This document shows positions 7,592 to 16,146 of a stretch of DNA of 64,000 nucleotides, in pieces (within the stretch, counting starts at the first letter, position 1; each line of letters begins with the position of its first letter). The notes beneath the pieces were generated by a model that saw nothing but the letters and a program-made list of their open reading frames with translations, was not told where the DNA came from and did no database searches. The position numbers and the translations under genes were made by a program. The stretch comes from JAIQET01 sp035542575. GTDB taxonomy: Bacteria; Acidobacteriota; Terriglobia; Terriglobales; Acidobacteriaceae. The stretch is taken from assembly GCA_035542575.1 (NCBI GenBank), contig DATKLE010000068.1:6003-70002 (forward strand), written 5' to 3'.

Positions 7592-9136
7592 TTAGCCCTT
7601 CTTTCCTTTCGCCTTCCTGCCTGCGGACTTGGCCACCTTCTTGGCAGCTTTGTGCTTTTCCGGCTCGTGCCGGGGAGCAGCGACGGGCGCGACTTTCGCC
7701 ACGGGCTGGGGAACCGCAACCGGCGCAGTTCCACCTTTGCCTTTCTTCCTGCCTGCGGGCTGGACTGCTGCAGCCTGAGTTGCGGCGGCGGCGGCGGCGG
7801 CGGCCGCGGCCCTGGCGGCCCGTCCGCGCTTCGCCGGTGGCGGAGGGGGCGGTGGGGGCGGCGGAGGCGCCAGTGGCTTCAGGTATTTCAGGATCTCGGT
7901 GCGCGACCGCAGCTTGCCATCCAACAACAACATGAACACGTCGTGTGCGATCTTCGGGTAGGCCGGCCACTGCGGCGTGATGTGCAACTCCGTCATCTCC
8001 GCCAGCGGGACTTTTTGTTGCACTTGCCGCCATTTGGTGAAGAAGTTCTTGATCTTCTGAATCACCGCCTGTTGCCGCGCGGTCACCGCCAGAAACAGCA
8101 CCATCTCCGGCCGCGCCTCCGACAGCAGTTGCCAGGTCCGTGAGGGTGTCGCCGCTTCCTTGCTGGTCAGCCGCTTGGCCAGGTCCTTGGCGTTATCCTT
8201 CAAGTCCCGCCAGGCTTCGACCAGGTCTCTGCGCGGGATGAGCTTGCGAATGTCCGCGATGTCCTTGTCGCCCAGCCGCGACGTCAGGAAATACAAGACC
8301 GCCGGCGCCGGATCCGGCGTGTAACCCAGCTCATTCATCTGCTGCCGTGTCTTCAGCAGTTGGCCCAGTCCCGCAGTATCCACTTTGGCGGTGGTCCAGT
8401 GGGGGCTCAGCACCTTCAACCAATCTTCTTTTTCCAGCGCCCGCACAATGTGCAGGGGGTCTTCCTCGTAGGCCAACTGCTCGGTCTCGTATCCGATGGC
8501 ACGGTCGGTGATGTACTCGATATAGTTGTTTTCCTTCGCCGACGCGAACCTGGCCTGGGTACGTTCCTCCAGCGGCCAGTGGAAACGCGCCGCGAAACGG
8601 GTGGCGCGTATCAGCCGCGATGGGTCCTCCACGAACGCGTAGTTATGCAGCACGCGCAGCAGCTTGGCCTCGATATCGGCCGCGCCATTAAAAGGATCCA
8701 TGAGCAGGCCACGCGACCCCGGATTGAGCGACAAGGCCATGGCGTTCACGGTGAAGTCGCGACGACGCAAATCTTCAATGATGGTGGCTGGAGTGGTGAT
8801 CGGCGGCTTGCCCGTCTTTTCGTACCGCTCAGTGCGCGCCATGCCGATTTCCGCCCGCACCTTACCCGGCAGCACCAGGTAAAGTGTCTTCAGATCATCG
8901 TCAGCGGCGGAAATCGCTGCCCCAGCACGTTCCAGATCTTTTTGCAGCTTGAGGGGATTGCCCTGCGCGGTGAAGTCAAGGTCGCGAATGGGAAGGCCAC
9001 TGATGATGTCGCGCACCGCCCCCCCGGTCAGGTAGATGTTCATACCCGCGGCCCGCGCAATGTCTTGAACCAGCGTGACGCCGCGCTGCTGGTCGGGCGT
9101 CAGCCGGATCTCCATGGTGTAGATGTAATCAGCCAT
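7592..9136 (-). CDS. CCA-adding/poly(A) polymerase-type nucleotidyltransferase with low-complexity tail
   Basis: 514 residues. Residues 1-400 are a class II tRNA nucleotidyltransferase/poly(A) polymerase: GGAVRD at 38-43, the metal-binding DLD at 52-54, RRRDFTVNAMA, then the neck motif EDPSRLIRATRFAARF. It would mature tRNA 3' ends or add A tails; class II sequences do not separate the two safely. The last ~95 residues are unusual: eleven prolines, a run of ten alanines encoded by a (GCG)n tract, then Lys/Ala/Pro-rich text ending GRKAKGKKG. No HD domain follows the neck. The tail is basic and could bind RNA. The ATG at 9136 lacks a ribosome-binding site; ATG 9115 is an alternative. Confidence 0.88.
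   Translation of the reverse strand: MADYIYTMEIRLTPDQQRGVTLVQDIARAAGMNIYLTGGAVRDIISGLPIRDLDFTAQGNPLKLQKDLERAGAAISAADDDLKTLYLVLPGKVRAEIGMARTERYEKTGKPPITTPATIIEDLRRRDFTVNAMALSLNPGSRGLLMDPFNGAADIEAKLLRVLHNYAFVEDPSRLIRATRFAARFHWPLEERTQARFASAKENNYIEYITDRAIGYETEQLAYEEDPLHIVRALEKEDWLKVLSPHWTTAKVDTAGLGQLLKTRQQMNELGYTPDPAPAVLYFLTSRLGDKDIADIRKLIPRRDLVEAWRDLKDNAKDLAKRLTSKEAATPSRTWQLLSEARPEMVLFLAVTARQQAVIQKIKNFFTKWRQVQQKVPLAEMTELHITPQWPAYPKIAHDVFMLLLDGKLRSRTEILKYLKPLAPPPPPPPPPPPAKRGRAARAAAAAAAAAATQAAAVQPAGRKKGKGGTAPVAVPQPVAKVAPVAAPRHEPEKHKAAKKVAKSAGRKAKGKKG
7782..7804. repeat. GCG trinucleotide tract inside the nucleotidyltransferase tail
   Basis: Uninterrupted GCG triplets encode the poly-Ala run of the nucleotidyltransferase tail. 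Triplet units keep the frame, so slippage would change tail length rather than inactivate the gene. Confidence 0.75.
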
Positions 9137-9422
9137 GCCGTGTTCGCGAGTACTGGGCCCGGAACTGCCGCGCTGCTATTTGGTCCAAGATTTCCACAGG
9201 GCAAATGCCCGGCCAATCGGATGCCTCGGCGATTTCCACGTAACCTACTCTATACACGAGGCTTAGACTTGTTGAGATGGGTAGCAACAAGCTACAGAAA
9301 ATAACACAAGGTTAGCATTTTGGCTACTGTCTGGCAGATGCCGCCTCGGCTTCCCCGGAAAAGTGCGAGAATCTGCTTAAGCCCGACTGCGGAAACCGCA
9401 GCCAGCCGCGGCCTTGAGCAGC
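9137..9422. other. 286-bp divergent intergenic region
   Basis: No gene was found. The region separates the nucleotidyltransferase (leftward) from a small conserved protein (rightward). Two copies of ATTTCCAC lie about 37 bp apart (near 9190 and 9233). A short hairpin (CTGCGG-AAA-CCGCAG) sits about 25 bp before the rightward gene. TCTATACAC near 9250 is a weak -10 candidate for rightward transcription. None of these is strong enough to name. Confidence 0.4.
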
Positions 9423-9902
9423 ATGCCCTCGACCCACAAGAAAGTCGTGGTCCGCAAGATGGACCGGGACACCATCAACGGATACGTTGCCCCCGCCAAC
9501 TTCGTTCACGAAGGCAAGCTGGAGCTGCTGAACACCTCTGGCAACGTGGTGGCCATCGACCTGCGCGAGATCAAGGGCGTGTACTTTGTGCGCGAATTCA
9601 GCGAATCCGACGCGGTGAGCCGTAAAACCTTCACCAGCCGCCCCCGCACCGAAGGGCTCTGGGTGCGGCTCAAGTTCAAGGACAATGAGGTCCTCGAAGG
9701 TATGATGCCCAATGACCTCAGTCTGACGACTGCGGAAGGTTTTCTGATCAATCCTCCTGATCTTCGCTCCAACACCCAGCGCATCTTCGTGCCACGCAGC
9801 GCGCTGGCCTCGCTCACGGTGCTGGCCGTGATCGGAGCCACCCGGCGGCGGCGCAAGGAAGTTGCCGCCGATACCCGCCAGGTTCCGATGTTTGGCGAGT
9901 AG
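9423..9902 (+). CDS. Conserved hypothetical protein (DUF6982/PilZ-like beta domain suspected)
   Basis: About 159 residues from ATG 9423 (an in-frame TTG at 9414 is less likely). The sequence KVVVRKMDRDTINGYVAPANF, then LELLNTSGNVVAIDLREIKGVYFVREF and LWVRLKFKDNEVLEGMMPNDL, alternates short strands as in small beta-barrel domains. It ends with IFVPRSALASLTVLAVIG and a basic tail, a pattern common in conserved acidobacterial proteins of unknown role that resemble PilZ-like domains. No RxxxR c-di-GMP-binding motif is evident at the start, so ligand binding is not claimed. It lies 59 bp upstream of lpxD on the same strand, which has its own -10 candidate. Confidence 0.6.
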   Translation: MPSTHKKVVVRKMDRDTINGYVAPANFVHEGKLELLNTSGNVVAIDLREIKGVYFVREFSESDAVSRKTFTSRPRTEGLWVRLKFKDNEVLEGMMPNDLSLTTAEGFLINPPDLRSNTQRIFVPRSALASLTVLAVIGATRRRRKEVAADTRQVPMFGE

Positions 9903-9931
9903 CGTCACCGCACCCGGTCCTAGGCTTCCGC

Positions 9932-9937
9932 TACAAT
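9932..9937 (+). promoter_or_regulatory. Putative -10 box (TACAAT) of lpxD
   Basis: TACAAT lies 24 nt before the lpxD ATG, predicting a leader of about 17 nt. It sits in the short gap after the preceding gene, so lpxD may be transcribed separately from it. Confidence 0.45.
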
Positions 9938-9961
9938 CAGCCTCTTACTCGAGAACAGCCT

Positions 9962-10966
9962 ATGAAACTTGCACAGATCGCTTCTGCTCTGGGCGCGCGG
10001 CTGGAAAATGGCTCGCCCGACACCGAAATTACCGGAGTCGCCGGAATCGAAGAGGCTGGCGCGGGCCAGGTCACATTCGTCGCCAACCCGAAGTATGCTT
10101 CGGCCGCGCGCTGCACCCGGGCCTCGGCGGTCATCGTCGCCGAGGACTTCCCCGCCCTGGCCACCGCCACGTTGCACAGCAGGAACCCCTACCTGGCGTT
10201 TGCGCACGCCCTGGAGCTGTTCTATCAGCCGCCGCGCTATGAGGCCTCGGTCCACCCGACGGCGGTCATCCATCCCTCCGCGAAGGTGGGCAGGGACGCT
10301 CACATCGGCCCCTATGTCGTGATTGATCAGGATGTCGTCATTGGCAGCCGCGCAGTGCTGCTGGCGCATGTGGTGATCTATCGCGGCGCGAGGATCGGGG
10401 ATGACTTCTTTGCGCACGCCCACGCTGTCGTGCGCGAGTACTGTCGTGTCGGCAACAACGTCATCCTGCAGAACGGCGTGGTCATTGGCGCCGACGGCTT
10501 CGGCTTCGCCAAGGATGATGCGGGGAAGTGGCACAAAATTGTGCAGTCCGGCCCGGCGGTGCTCGAGGATGATGTCGAAGTGCAGGCGAACGCCTGTGTG
10601 GACCGCGCCAGTGTCGGCAAGACCCACATTGCGCGCGGCGCTAAGATTGACAACCTCGTCCAAGTCGGCCACGGCTCGCGCGTGGGAGAGGACGCCTTGC
10701 TTTGTGCCCAGGTTGGGCTGGCGGGCTCGACCGAGATCGGCAATAAAGTGATCCTAGCGGGACAGGTAGGTGTGGCTGGTCACTGCAAGATCGGAGATGG
10801 CGCCATCGCCACGGCCCAAAGCGGCATCCCCAGCGATGTGGCGGCCGGCGCGGTGGTCAGCGGCTATCCCGCGATCGATAACAAGCTCTGGCTGCGCTGT
10901 TCGGCGGTGTTCAACAAGCTGCCGGAGATCGCCAAGGCGGTGCGGAACATCGCATCGAAAGCGTAA
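9962..10966 (+). CDS. lpxD: UDP-3-O-(3-hydroxyacyl)glucosamine N-acyltransferase
   Basis: 334 residues, a normal length for LpxD, which adds the N-linked acyl chain in the third step of lipid A synthesis from an acyl-ACP donor in the cytoplasm. The N-terminal uridine-binding domain (TGVAGIEEAGAGQVTFVANPKY) precedes a left-handed beta helix of hexapeptide repeats (VHPTAVIHPSAKVGRDAHIGP onward). VIGADGFGFAKD and NLVQVGHGSRVGE carry the conserved loop and the probable catalytic His. The C-terminal helix (KLPEIAKAVRNI) is that expected for ACP contact. The gene stands alone on the plus strand, separated from lpxB at 31,966, so the lipid A genes are scattered in this genome. Confidence 0.96.
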   Translation: MKLAQIASALGARLENGSPDTEITGVAGIEEAGAGQVTFVANPKYASAARCTRASAVIVAEDFPALATATLHSRNPYLAFAHALELFYQPPRYEASVHPTAVIHPSAKVGRDAHIGPYVVIDQDVVIGSRAVLLAHVVIYRGARIGDDFFAHAHAVVREYCRVGNNVILQNGVVIGADGFGFAKDDAGKWHKIVQSGPAVLEDDVEVQANACVDRASVGKTHIARGAKIDNLVQVGHGSRVGEDALLCAQVGLAGSTEIGNKVILAGQVGVAGHCKIGDGAIATAQSGIPSDVAAGAVVSGYPAIDNKLWLRCSAVFNKLPEIAKAVRNIASKA

Positions 10967-10996
10967 GAGACACTAGGATGTTCGCAGCAATTCCTT

Positions 10997-11752
10997 TCAG
11001 GCTGAAGCCAGCCCCTCATGGCCCTTCGCGTCCTTGGTCGTGATCGATTCGCGATACTCTTGCGGCAACCCGCTGTCCATGACCCGCCTCACCCTTTCCA
11101 TCAGGCATTCCCGGCTGCCGAAGTCCGTGGGATCGATGGGGTCGTGAAAAATGACCTTCACCGTCCCCGGTTTGATGGCAAACCTCCGCTTCGGCATGAC
11201 GTAGTGCGTACCGGCGATGGTAATGGGTACCACGGGCACGTTGCACTCCATGGCCAGGTAAAACGGCCCCTTCTTGAAGGGCAGCAGCCTGCCGTCGAAG
11301 GAGCGCTGGCCTTCAATGTAGATCGTCATGTTGATGCCCTGGCGGATAACCTCCGCCGCGGCCCTGACGGCGGCGATGCCCGCCTCGCGGTTGCCGCGAT
11401 CCACCGGCACCAGCGAACCTATGCGCATCACTTCGCCCAGGAGCGGGTAGCTGAACAACTCCTTCTTGGCCATGACTGAGGTGCGGCCCGGGATCAGAGG
11501 GATCAGCAGCGGTGGATCGAGGTTCGACACGTGGTTGGACATGAAGATGTAGCTGCGCCCCGGATCCAATTTGTCCAACCCGATGGTCTGCACTCGCACC
11601 CCAGCTAGATGCACCCCGGCCGACGCGCCCCACATGCATACCTTGTACAGAAAGCCGATGTCTCCGGTAATGAACGTCCAGGGAAAACAGATCAGGGCCG
11701 CCATGGGCAGCGCCACTCCCCAAAATGTCAGCATCACGATGGTGCGGATCAC
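10997..11752 (-). CDS. 1-acylglycerol-3-phosphate acyltransferase (PlsC family)
   Basis: 251 residues. An N-terminal hydrophobic segment is followed by the acyltransferase box NHVSNLD (HX4D), then VPVDRGNR, IYIEGQRSFDG (usually EGTRS) and VPVVPITIAG. It transfers a fatty acyl chain to a glycerolipid at the inner membrane and probably makes phosphatidic acid. The GTG start at 11752 overlaps the TGA of the M61 protease gene by 4 bp (GTGA), so translation is likely coupled; ATG 11734 is an alternative. The last residues (TTKDAKGHEGLASA) are encoded by text resembling a dispersed intergenic repeat, so the native C-terminus may have been extended by a repeat insertion. Confidence 0.88.
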   Translation of the reverse strand: MIRTIVMLTFWGVALPMAALICFPWTFITGDIGFLYKVCMWGASAGVHLAGVRVQTIGLDKLDPGRSYIFMSNHVSNLDPPLLIPLIPGRTSVMAKKELFSYPLLGEVMRIGSLVPVDRGNREAGIAAVRAAAEVIRQGINMTIYIEGQRSFDGRLLPFKKGPFYLAMECNVPVVPITIAGTHYVMPKRRFAIKPGTVKVIFHDPIDPTDFGSRECLMERVRRVMDSGLPQEYRESITTKDAKGHEGLASA

Positions 11753-13629
11753 GGGTGCAGTGCTCCTTGCGATTCGCCTCCGAGCCAGGCGTCGCGGCGG
11801 GCCTTTTGCTGTGGGGTGATATTGTGCACATCTGCCAGCACAAACTCAAATTGTTCCCGGCTGCCCAGCTTCCAGCGGAGATCGTGATCGCCGTTGCGGT
11901 GGCGTACCCACATGCGCAGGGTATCCCCCGGCTGCAATTGCGCCAACCAGCGCCTCACGTCGGATTCAGTGCTGTGGCCGTTGATCTCGAGGATCAGGTC
12001 TCCAGCCCTGAGCCCAGCTCGCTCCGCCTCGCCACCCAGGGAGACCCAGGCCACCGTGGGCGGCATGTCCAGACCAATGGAGACCCCAAATTGCAGATCG
12101 GCCACCGGTCTCATCCGTCGGACCGGGTGCAGGCCCACGTTCTTGAAAATAGTGTCCCAGGGTATCTCCTCGGTACTGGCCACGTACTTTTGGAAGAACC
12201 ACCCCAGGCTGGTGTGTCCCACGGCCTCGGCCGCCTGGCGCACACCGTCAGAGTCGGAAAAGAAACGTCCTTGGCGAGCGTAGTTGCGGTTCATCCAATG
12301 AAACAGATCGCGCAACGAGGCGGAGCCGTTGCTGGCATCGCGCAGTGTCAGGTCAAGCATGACACCCAGCAACTCACCCTTGTTGTAATAGGAGATACTG
12401 CGCTCGGGGGCGCGGTAGGATGGATATTTCTCCAGCCAGGCATCCAGGCTCGATTCCTCCGCCGACTGAGTCAGGCGTGCCGGACAATCCTCGAGTGTGG
12501 CGATTTCCTCCGCCAATCGCTGAAGGTAGCGTTGCCTGTCGATCAACCCCGCGCGCAGCAGGATGTAGTCCTGCACCGTGCTGGTCACGCCCTCGCTGAA
12601 CCACAAGGCCCGGGTGTAGTTCTCCCTGGTGTAGTCCACCGGTTCGAGCGACTGCGGACGGATGCGCTTCACATTCCACAAGTGGAAGAACTCGTGTGCC
12701 GTTATCTGCGGAAGGTCCTCGGGATCGTTGGCGAGCGCCTGGGCGTTAATGTCGATGGCGGTCGAATAAGCGTGTTCCATGCCTCCGCCCGGGTTGTCCT
12801 GAGGGAAATGGTAGATAAACAGGTACGTCTCAAACGGGCGGTCATCCATCCACTCGGTGGCGGCGCGCACAATTTTTCGCACGGTGGCCACGATTTGCCG
12901 CAGATCGTAGTCGTGGGCGTCGGCATCCACGACGACGCGGTAGTGCCCGCCACCCTCATCAAAGTCCGACTCCTGGAAGGCGCTGAGTTCGACCGGGGCA
13001 TCCACCAGGCGATCGTAGTTCTCCGCCTGGAAGCAGATTCCGGCTGACCGCGCCTGCCCGGATACGGGGGGATCTGCGCTGCTCCCCGAGCCGCTGTCAC
13101 AGGCGGCCAGCGAGGTCGCAGATTTCCAGTCAGGGGGCATATCGGTAAACCGCACCTGCATGGGCGCAGGGCGGTCGTCCACCGGGTAAATGAGAATCTC
13201 TGCCAGATTGAAGAACGCATGCTGCAGATTCAGTTGCGCGCCGCCAGGTCCAGCCAGATCAGCCACGATTTCATAGTCAACTTCAGCCCCATCCTCAGCC
13301 CCGCGAAGGCGCCAACGGCTCTTGTTCACCTCGAGAAGCGCGAGAGGCTGCCCGGTTGTGCCCCTGGCGCGCACCCAATTCAGGTATTGGGAAAAGTCTC
13401 GGATTTGATAAAGCGCGTTCCATACCGGCAGCTGCAGGTCGTGGTCCGCAGGGCCCGGGGGGATGGTCAAGCGCACGTGAACCAGGTGGGCGGACGCATC
13501 GGCCAGCGACACCGTGTAGTGCACCGCGGGCGACTGGGACGTGTTTTCGCTACTCTGCGCGCCGGCGCGTGTCGCGCAAAGCGCGAGCAGGACGACCGCT
13601 GCCAGCTGATGTTTTCTTGCGGGGGTCAC
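11749..13629 (-). CDS. Secreted M61-family (glycyl aminopeptidase-like) metalloprotease with PDZ domain
   Basis: 626 residues with a signal peptide ending ATRAGAQ. The central catalytic domain has GGGMEH at 281-286, zinc-binding HEFFH at 312-316 followed by LWNVKRIRP, and a third ligand Glu in WFSEGVTS. A C-terminal PDZ domain (GVSIGL, then AERAGLRAGDLILEINGHS) would bind substrate termini. M61 peptidases act in the periplasm and favour N-terminal Gly or Ala. The GTG start overlaps the mpl stop by 4 bp, and the plsC start overlaps this stop in the same way, so three genes form one coupled unit. A role near peptidoglycan recycling is an inference from context only. Confidence 0.9.
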   Translation of the reverse strand: MTPARKHQLAAVVLLALCATRAGAQSSENTSQSPAVHYTVSLADASAHLVHVRLTIPPGPADHDLQLPVWNALYQIRDFSQYLNWVRARGTTGQPLALLEVNKSRWRLRGAEDGAEVDYEIVADLAGPGGAQLNLQHAFFNLAEILIYPVDDRPAPMQVRFTDMPPDWKSATSLAACDSGSGSSADPPVSGQARSAGICFQAENYDRLVDAPVELSAFQESDFDEGGGHYRVVVDADAHDYDLRQIVATVRKIVRAATEWMDDRPFETYLFIYHFPQDNPGGGMEHAYSTAIDINAQALANDPEDLPQITAHEFFHLWNVKRIRPQSLEPVDYTRENYTRALWFSEGVTSTVQDYILLRAGLIDRQRYLQRLAEEIATLEDCPARLTQSAEESSLDAWLEKYPSYRAPERSISYYNKGELLGVMLDLTLRDASNGSASLRDLFHWMNRNYARQGRFFSDSDGVRQAAEAVGHTSLGWFFQKYVASTEEIPWDTIFKNVGLHPVRRMRPVADLQFGVSIGLDMPPTVAWVSLGGEAERAGLRAGDLILEINGHSTESDVRRWLAQLQPGDTLRMWVRHRNGDHDLRWKLGSREQFEFVLADVHNITPQQKARRDAWLGGESQGALHP

Positions 13630-15074
13630 GGTTGAGCAGGCGCTTCCGCCCGGTGATTACGGTCCTCAGCAATCGTTTGCAAGCGTTGCGGCAGTTTCTC
13701 GTAGATTCCACCAAAACCGCCGTTGGACAGAATGGCGACTACATCGCCCGGCCGCATCTCAGGCGCCACCAACTGTACGATCCCGTCCACCTCGGGAACG
13801 ATGCGGGCCCGCCTTCCGTGCCTCTGCACCTCCCCTGCCATCGCCGCCAGGTCGAGGCGCTCGGCAGGTGGAATGGCTTCCGACTTGAAGACATTGGCCA
13901 CGACGATCTCGTCGGCCAGCGCCAGACTCTGCGCCAATTCACCCTGCAGCACATTGCGCCGCAGAGTGTTGGAGCGCGGCTCCAGGATGGCCCAGATCCG
14001 GGCCCCCGGATAACGGGAGCGGAGTGCCGTCAAGGTGCCGGCAATCGCGGTGGGGTGATGGGCGAAATCGTCAATGATAGTGATCCCATTCACCTGGCAA
14101 CGCACCTCCAGGCGCCGCTTCACGCTCTTGAAGGTCTTGAGCGCGGCTGCAATCTCTTCCTTCGGAATGTCGTAATGAGCTGCGATCGCCGCTGCCGCCG
14201 TCGCGTTCCACACGTTGTACTCGCCCCCAAGAGCAAACTCGAAGTCGGCCCATGGCCGGCCGTTGCGCAGCACCGACCACAAGCTTCGGGACGGCTCCAG
14301 GCGCACGTCCACCGCCTGCCAAACGGAGCCCGCCGCCGCTCCGTAGCGTTCCACCGGACAAAACGCCCGCGCCAGGCAACGTTCCAGGCTCTCGCCCGTG
14401 TCAAAGGCCACAATTCGTCCGCGCTGCGGCACTAGGTTCACCAGTCGCTTGAACGCAGTCTCGACTGCGTCCAGGTCCTTGTAGATGTCCGCGTGGTCGA
14501 ACTCGACCGACGTGAGGATGGCAGCGTCTGGAAAGTAATGCAGGAACTTTGGCCCTTTGTCGAAGAACGCGGTGTCGTATTCGTCGCCTTCCAGGATGAA
14601 ATGTTTTCCCTGCCCCAGACGGAAACTGCTGCCGAAGTTCTCAGCGATTCCGCCAATGAGAAATGAAGGCTGCTGGCCTGCGGTATGAAAAATCCATGCG
14701 AGCAATGAGGTCGTCGTGGTCTTCCCGTGTGTTCCTGCCACCACCAGCACTTCTTTTCCCCGCAGGAACTCGTCGTGCAGGATCTGAGGCAGCGAGTAAA
14801 AAGAAATCCGTTCGTTGAGCATGAACTCTACTTCCACGTTGCCACGCGAGATGGCATTCCCCACCACCACCAGGTCGGGACGCGGGGTCAGGTTCCTGGC
14901 GTCGAAGGGCTGCGCAAGCGGAATGCCCAGCGACACCAGGAACTCCGACATGGGCGGGTAGGCCGCAGCATCGGACCCGGTCACACGAAAGCCTCGCTGC
15001 TGCAGCATCCCGGCCAGAGAGGCCATGGCGGTGCCGCAGATTCCGATCAGGTGAATATGTTTCTTGTCGCTCAT
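13626..15074 (-). CDS. mpl: UDP-N-acetylmuramate:L-Ala-gamma-D-Glu-meso-DAP ligase
   Basis: About 482 residues from ATG 15074. Mpl joins recycled murein tripeptide to UDP-MurNAc in the cytoplasm, bypassing de novo peptide synthesis. The N-terminal signature HIHLIGICGTAMASLAGML separates Mpl from MurC. The ATP site is VVAGTHGKTTTTSLL, and the Mur ligase middle domain has EGDEYDTAFFDKGPKF and EFDHADIYKDL. The C-terminal domain shows DDFAHHPTAI and EPRSNTLRRNV. An upstream extension to 15161 exists in frame, but it reads through a REP-like element. The gene follows ldcA by about 90 bp and overlaps the M61 gene by 4 bp. Together with LdcA it makes a coherent recycling pathway. Confidence 0.94.
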   Translation of the reverse strand: MSDKKHIHLIGICGTAMASLAGMLQQRGFRVTGSDAAAYPPMSEFLVSLGIPLAQPFDARNLTPRPDLVVVGNAISRGNVEVEFMLNERISFYSLPQILHDEFLRGKEVLVVAGTHGKTTTTSLLAWIFHTAGQQPSFLIGGIAENFGSSFRLGQGKHFILEGDEYDTAFFDKGPKFLHYFPDAAILTSVEFDHADIYKDLDAVETAFKRLVNLVPQRGRIVAFDTGESLERCLARAFCPVERYGAAAGSVWQAVDVRLEPSRSLWSVLRNGRPWADFEFALGGEYNVWNATAAAAIAAHYDIPKEEIAAALKTFKSVKRRLEVRCQVNGITIIDDFAHHPTAIAGTLTALRSRYPGARIWAILEPRSNTLRRNVLQGELAQSLALADEIVVANVFKSEAIPPAERLDLAAMAGEVQRHGRRARIVPEVDGIVQLVAPEMRPGDVVAILSNGGFGGIYEKLPQRLQTIAEDRNHRAEAPAQP

Positions 15075-15090
15075 CTTTCTTTCAGGAACA

Positions 15091-15159
15091 AGCCGCCTCA
15101 GCGGCTGAAGCCGCACTTTACGGCAATGCACTATCGCAGCGCTGAAGCACTGCGCCACC
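15091..15159. repeat. Composite REP-like palindromic element, copy 1
   Basis: Read on the minus strand this has GGTGGCGCAGTGCTTCAGCG, then CTGCGATAG, a short variable spacer, then GCGGCTTCAGCCGC. The same order recurs at 49943-50007 and, less exactly, at 49758-49822. It lies in the ldcA-mpl gap, so it would be transcribed inside the operon and could fold into two hairpins in the mRNA. Confidence 0.7.
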
Positions 15160-15163
15160 AAAA

Positions 15164-16135
15164 TCAGGGTTCGGCAGCAGCCTGTGTGGTCGCTGCTTCC
15201 AGAATCTTCAGGTGGACGGTGGTACCGCTCACGCGCAGTGCCGCGCGCACGCCGATCGGCAACGTGATGTTGCGCCGTGAGACGTGCCCTGAGCGCAGCC
15301 CGTAGGCCACCGGCACCCCCAGGTCGGCCACTACCCGCAGCACTACCTCCTCCAATGTGTAGCCCTGGTCTTTGGTCTGGATGCAGTCCAGCATCTCGCC
15401 GAAAACAATTCCCTTCACCCCTGCCAGTTTCCCCGCCAGCTTCAGTTGCATCAGCATGCGGTCAATCTGGTAGGGCTTGGTAGCGACATCTTCGACGAAC
15501 AGAATCGTGCCTGCCGTGCGGATCTCATGCGGCGTTCCCAGCGACGCTGCCAGCATGGAAAGGCAGCCGCCATAAAGAACCCCTTCCGCCTCACCTTCCA
15601 CCAGCGGCTTCACACCCGAGTCCGGACCCGGCTCGATCGCCCACTCTGGAAGTCCGGTCAGGGCGGCTTCCCAAGAAGGCAGGTCCACGCCATCCTCATG
15701 GGCAAAATCCTTAGTGACCATAGGACCGTGAAAAGTAACGAAGCTCGCCGAGTCGGCAAAACAGGTCAGCAGGGTGGTGATATCGCTGTAGCCCACGAAA
15801 ATCTTGGGGTGCATCACAATCTTCTGTGGATTCAGCTTCCCAAGAAGGTAGTTCGCGCCGTAGCCCCCGCGGGCACAGAGGATGGCCCGCACGTCATCGC
15901 GCACAAACATCTCCTCCAGTTCTTGGACCCGGCGATCCACCGATCCGGCGAAGTAGAGGTCCCGCTCCAGAATGGAATCGAAGTAGAAAGGCTTGTAGCC
16001 CAGCCGCCGCAGCCCGTCACAACCGGTCTCGAAAAGGTCGCGCTGGATGTTGCTCGCTGGAGCCACGATGCCCACCGTGTCACCCGCTTTGAGCGCCAAG
16101 GGTTTGACCCGCGAGTTGGATGCGGCAACCGGCAT
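15164..16135 (-). CDS. ldcA: LD-carboxypeptidase (S66 family)
   Basis: 323 residues from ATG 16135. The enzyme trims the terminal D-Ala from murein tetrapeptide in the cytoplasm, giving the tripeptide used by Mpl. The N-terminal part has GDTVGIVAPAS, then CARGGYGANYLL and the nucleophile loop VGYSDIT. The conserved FHGPMV, GGCLSML and the C-terminal LRSGHVSRRNITLPIG (catalytic His) complete the S66 pattern. Length fits the family. A longer frame to 16300 overlaps dapF and is GC-rich non-coding text. The start is 11 bp after the dapF stop, so it is almost certainly cotranscribed with dapF and mpl. Confidence 0.93.
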   Translation of the reverse strand: MPVAASNSRVKPLALKAGDTVGIVAPASNIQRDLFETGCDGLRRLGYKPFYFDSILERDLYFAGSVDRRVQELEEMFVRDDVRAILCARGGYGANYLLGKLNPQKIVMHPKIFVGYSDITTLLTCFADSASFVTFHGPMVTKDFAHEDGVDLPSWEAALTGLPEWAIEPGPDSGVKPLVEGEAEGVLYGGCLSMLAASLGTPHEIRTAGTILFVEDVATKPYQIDRMLMQLKLAGKLAGVKGIVFGEMLDCIQTKDQGYTLEEVVLRVVADLGVPVAYGLRSGHVSRRNITLPIGVRAALRVSGTTVHLKILEAATTQAAAEP

Positions 16136-16146
16136 GGAATGCAATG

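Noticed and set aside
11725..13047. 440-codon frame antisense to the M61 protease gene
   Set aside because: The sense strand carries HEFFH and PDZ motifs; nothing recognisable on this strand.
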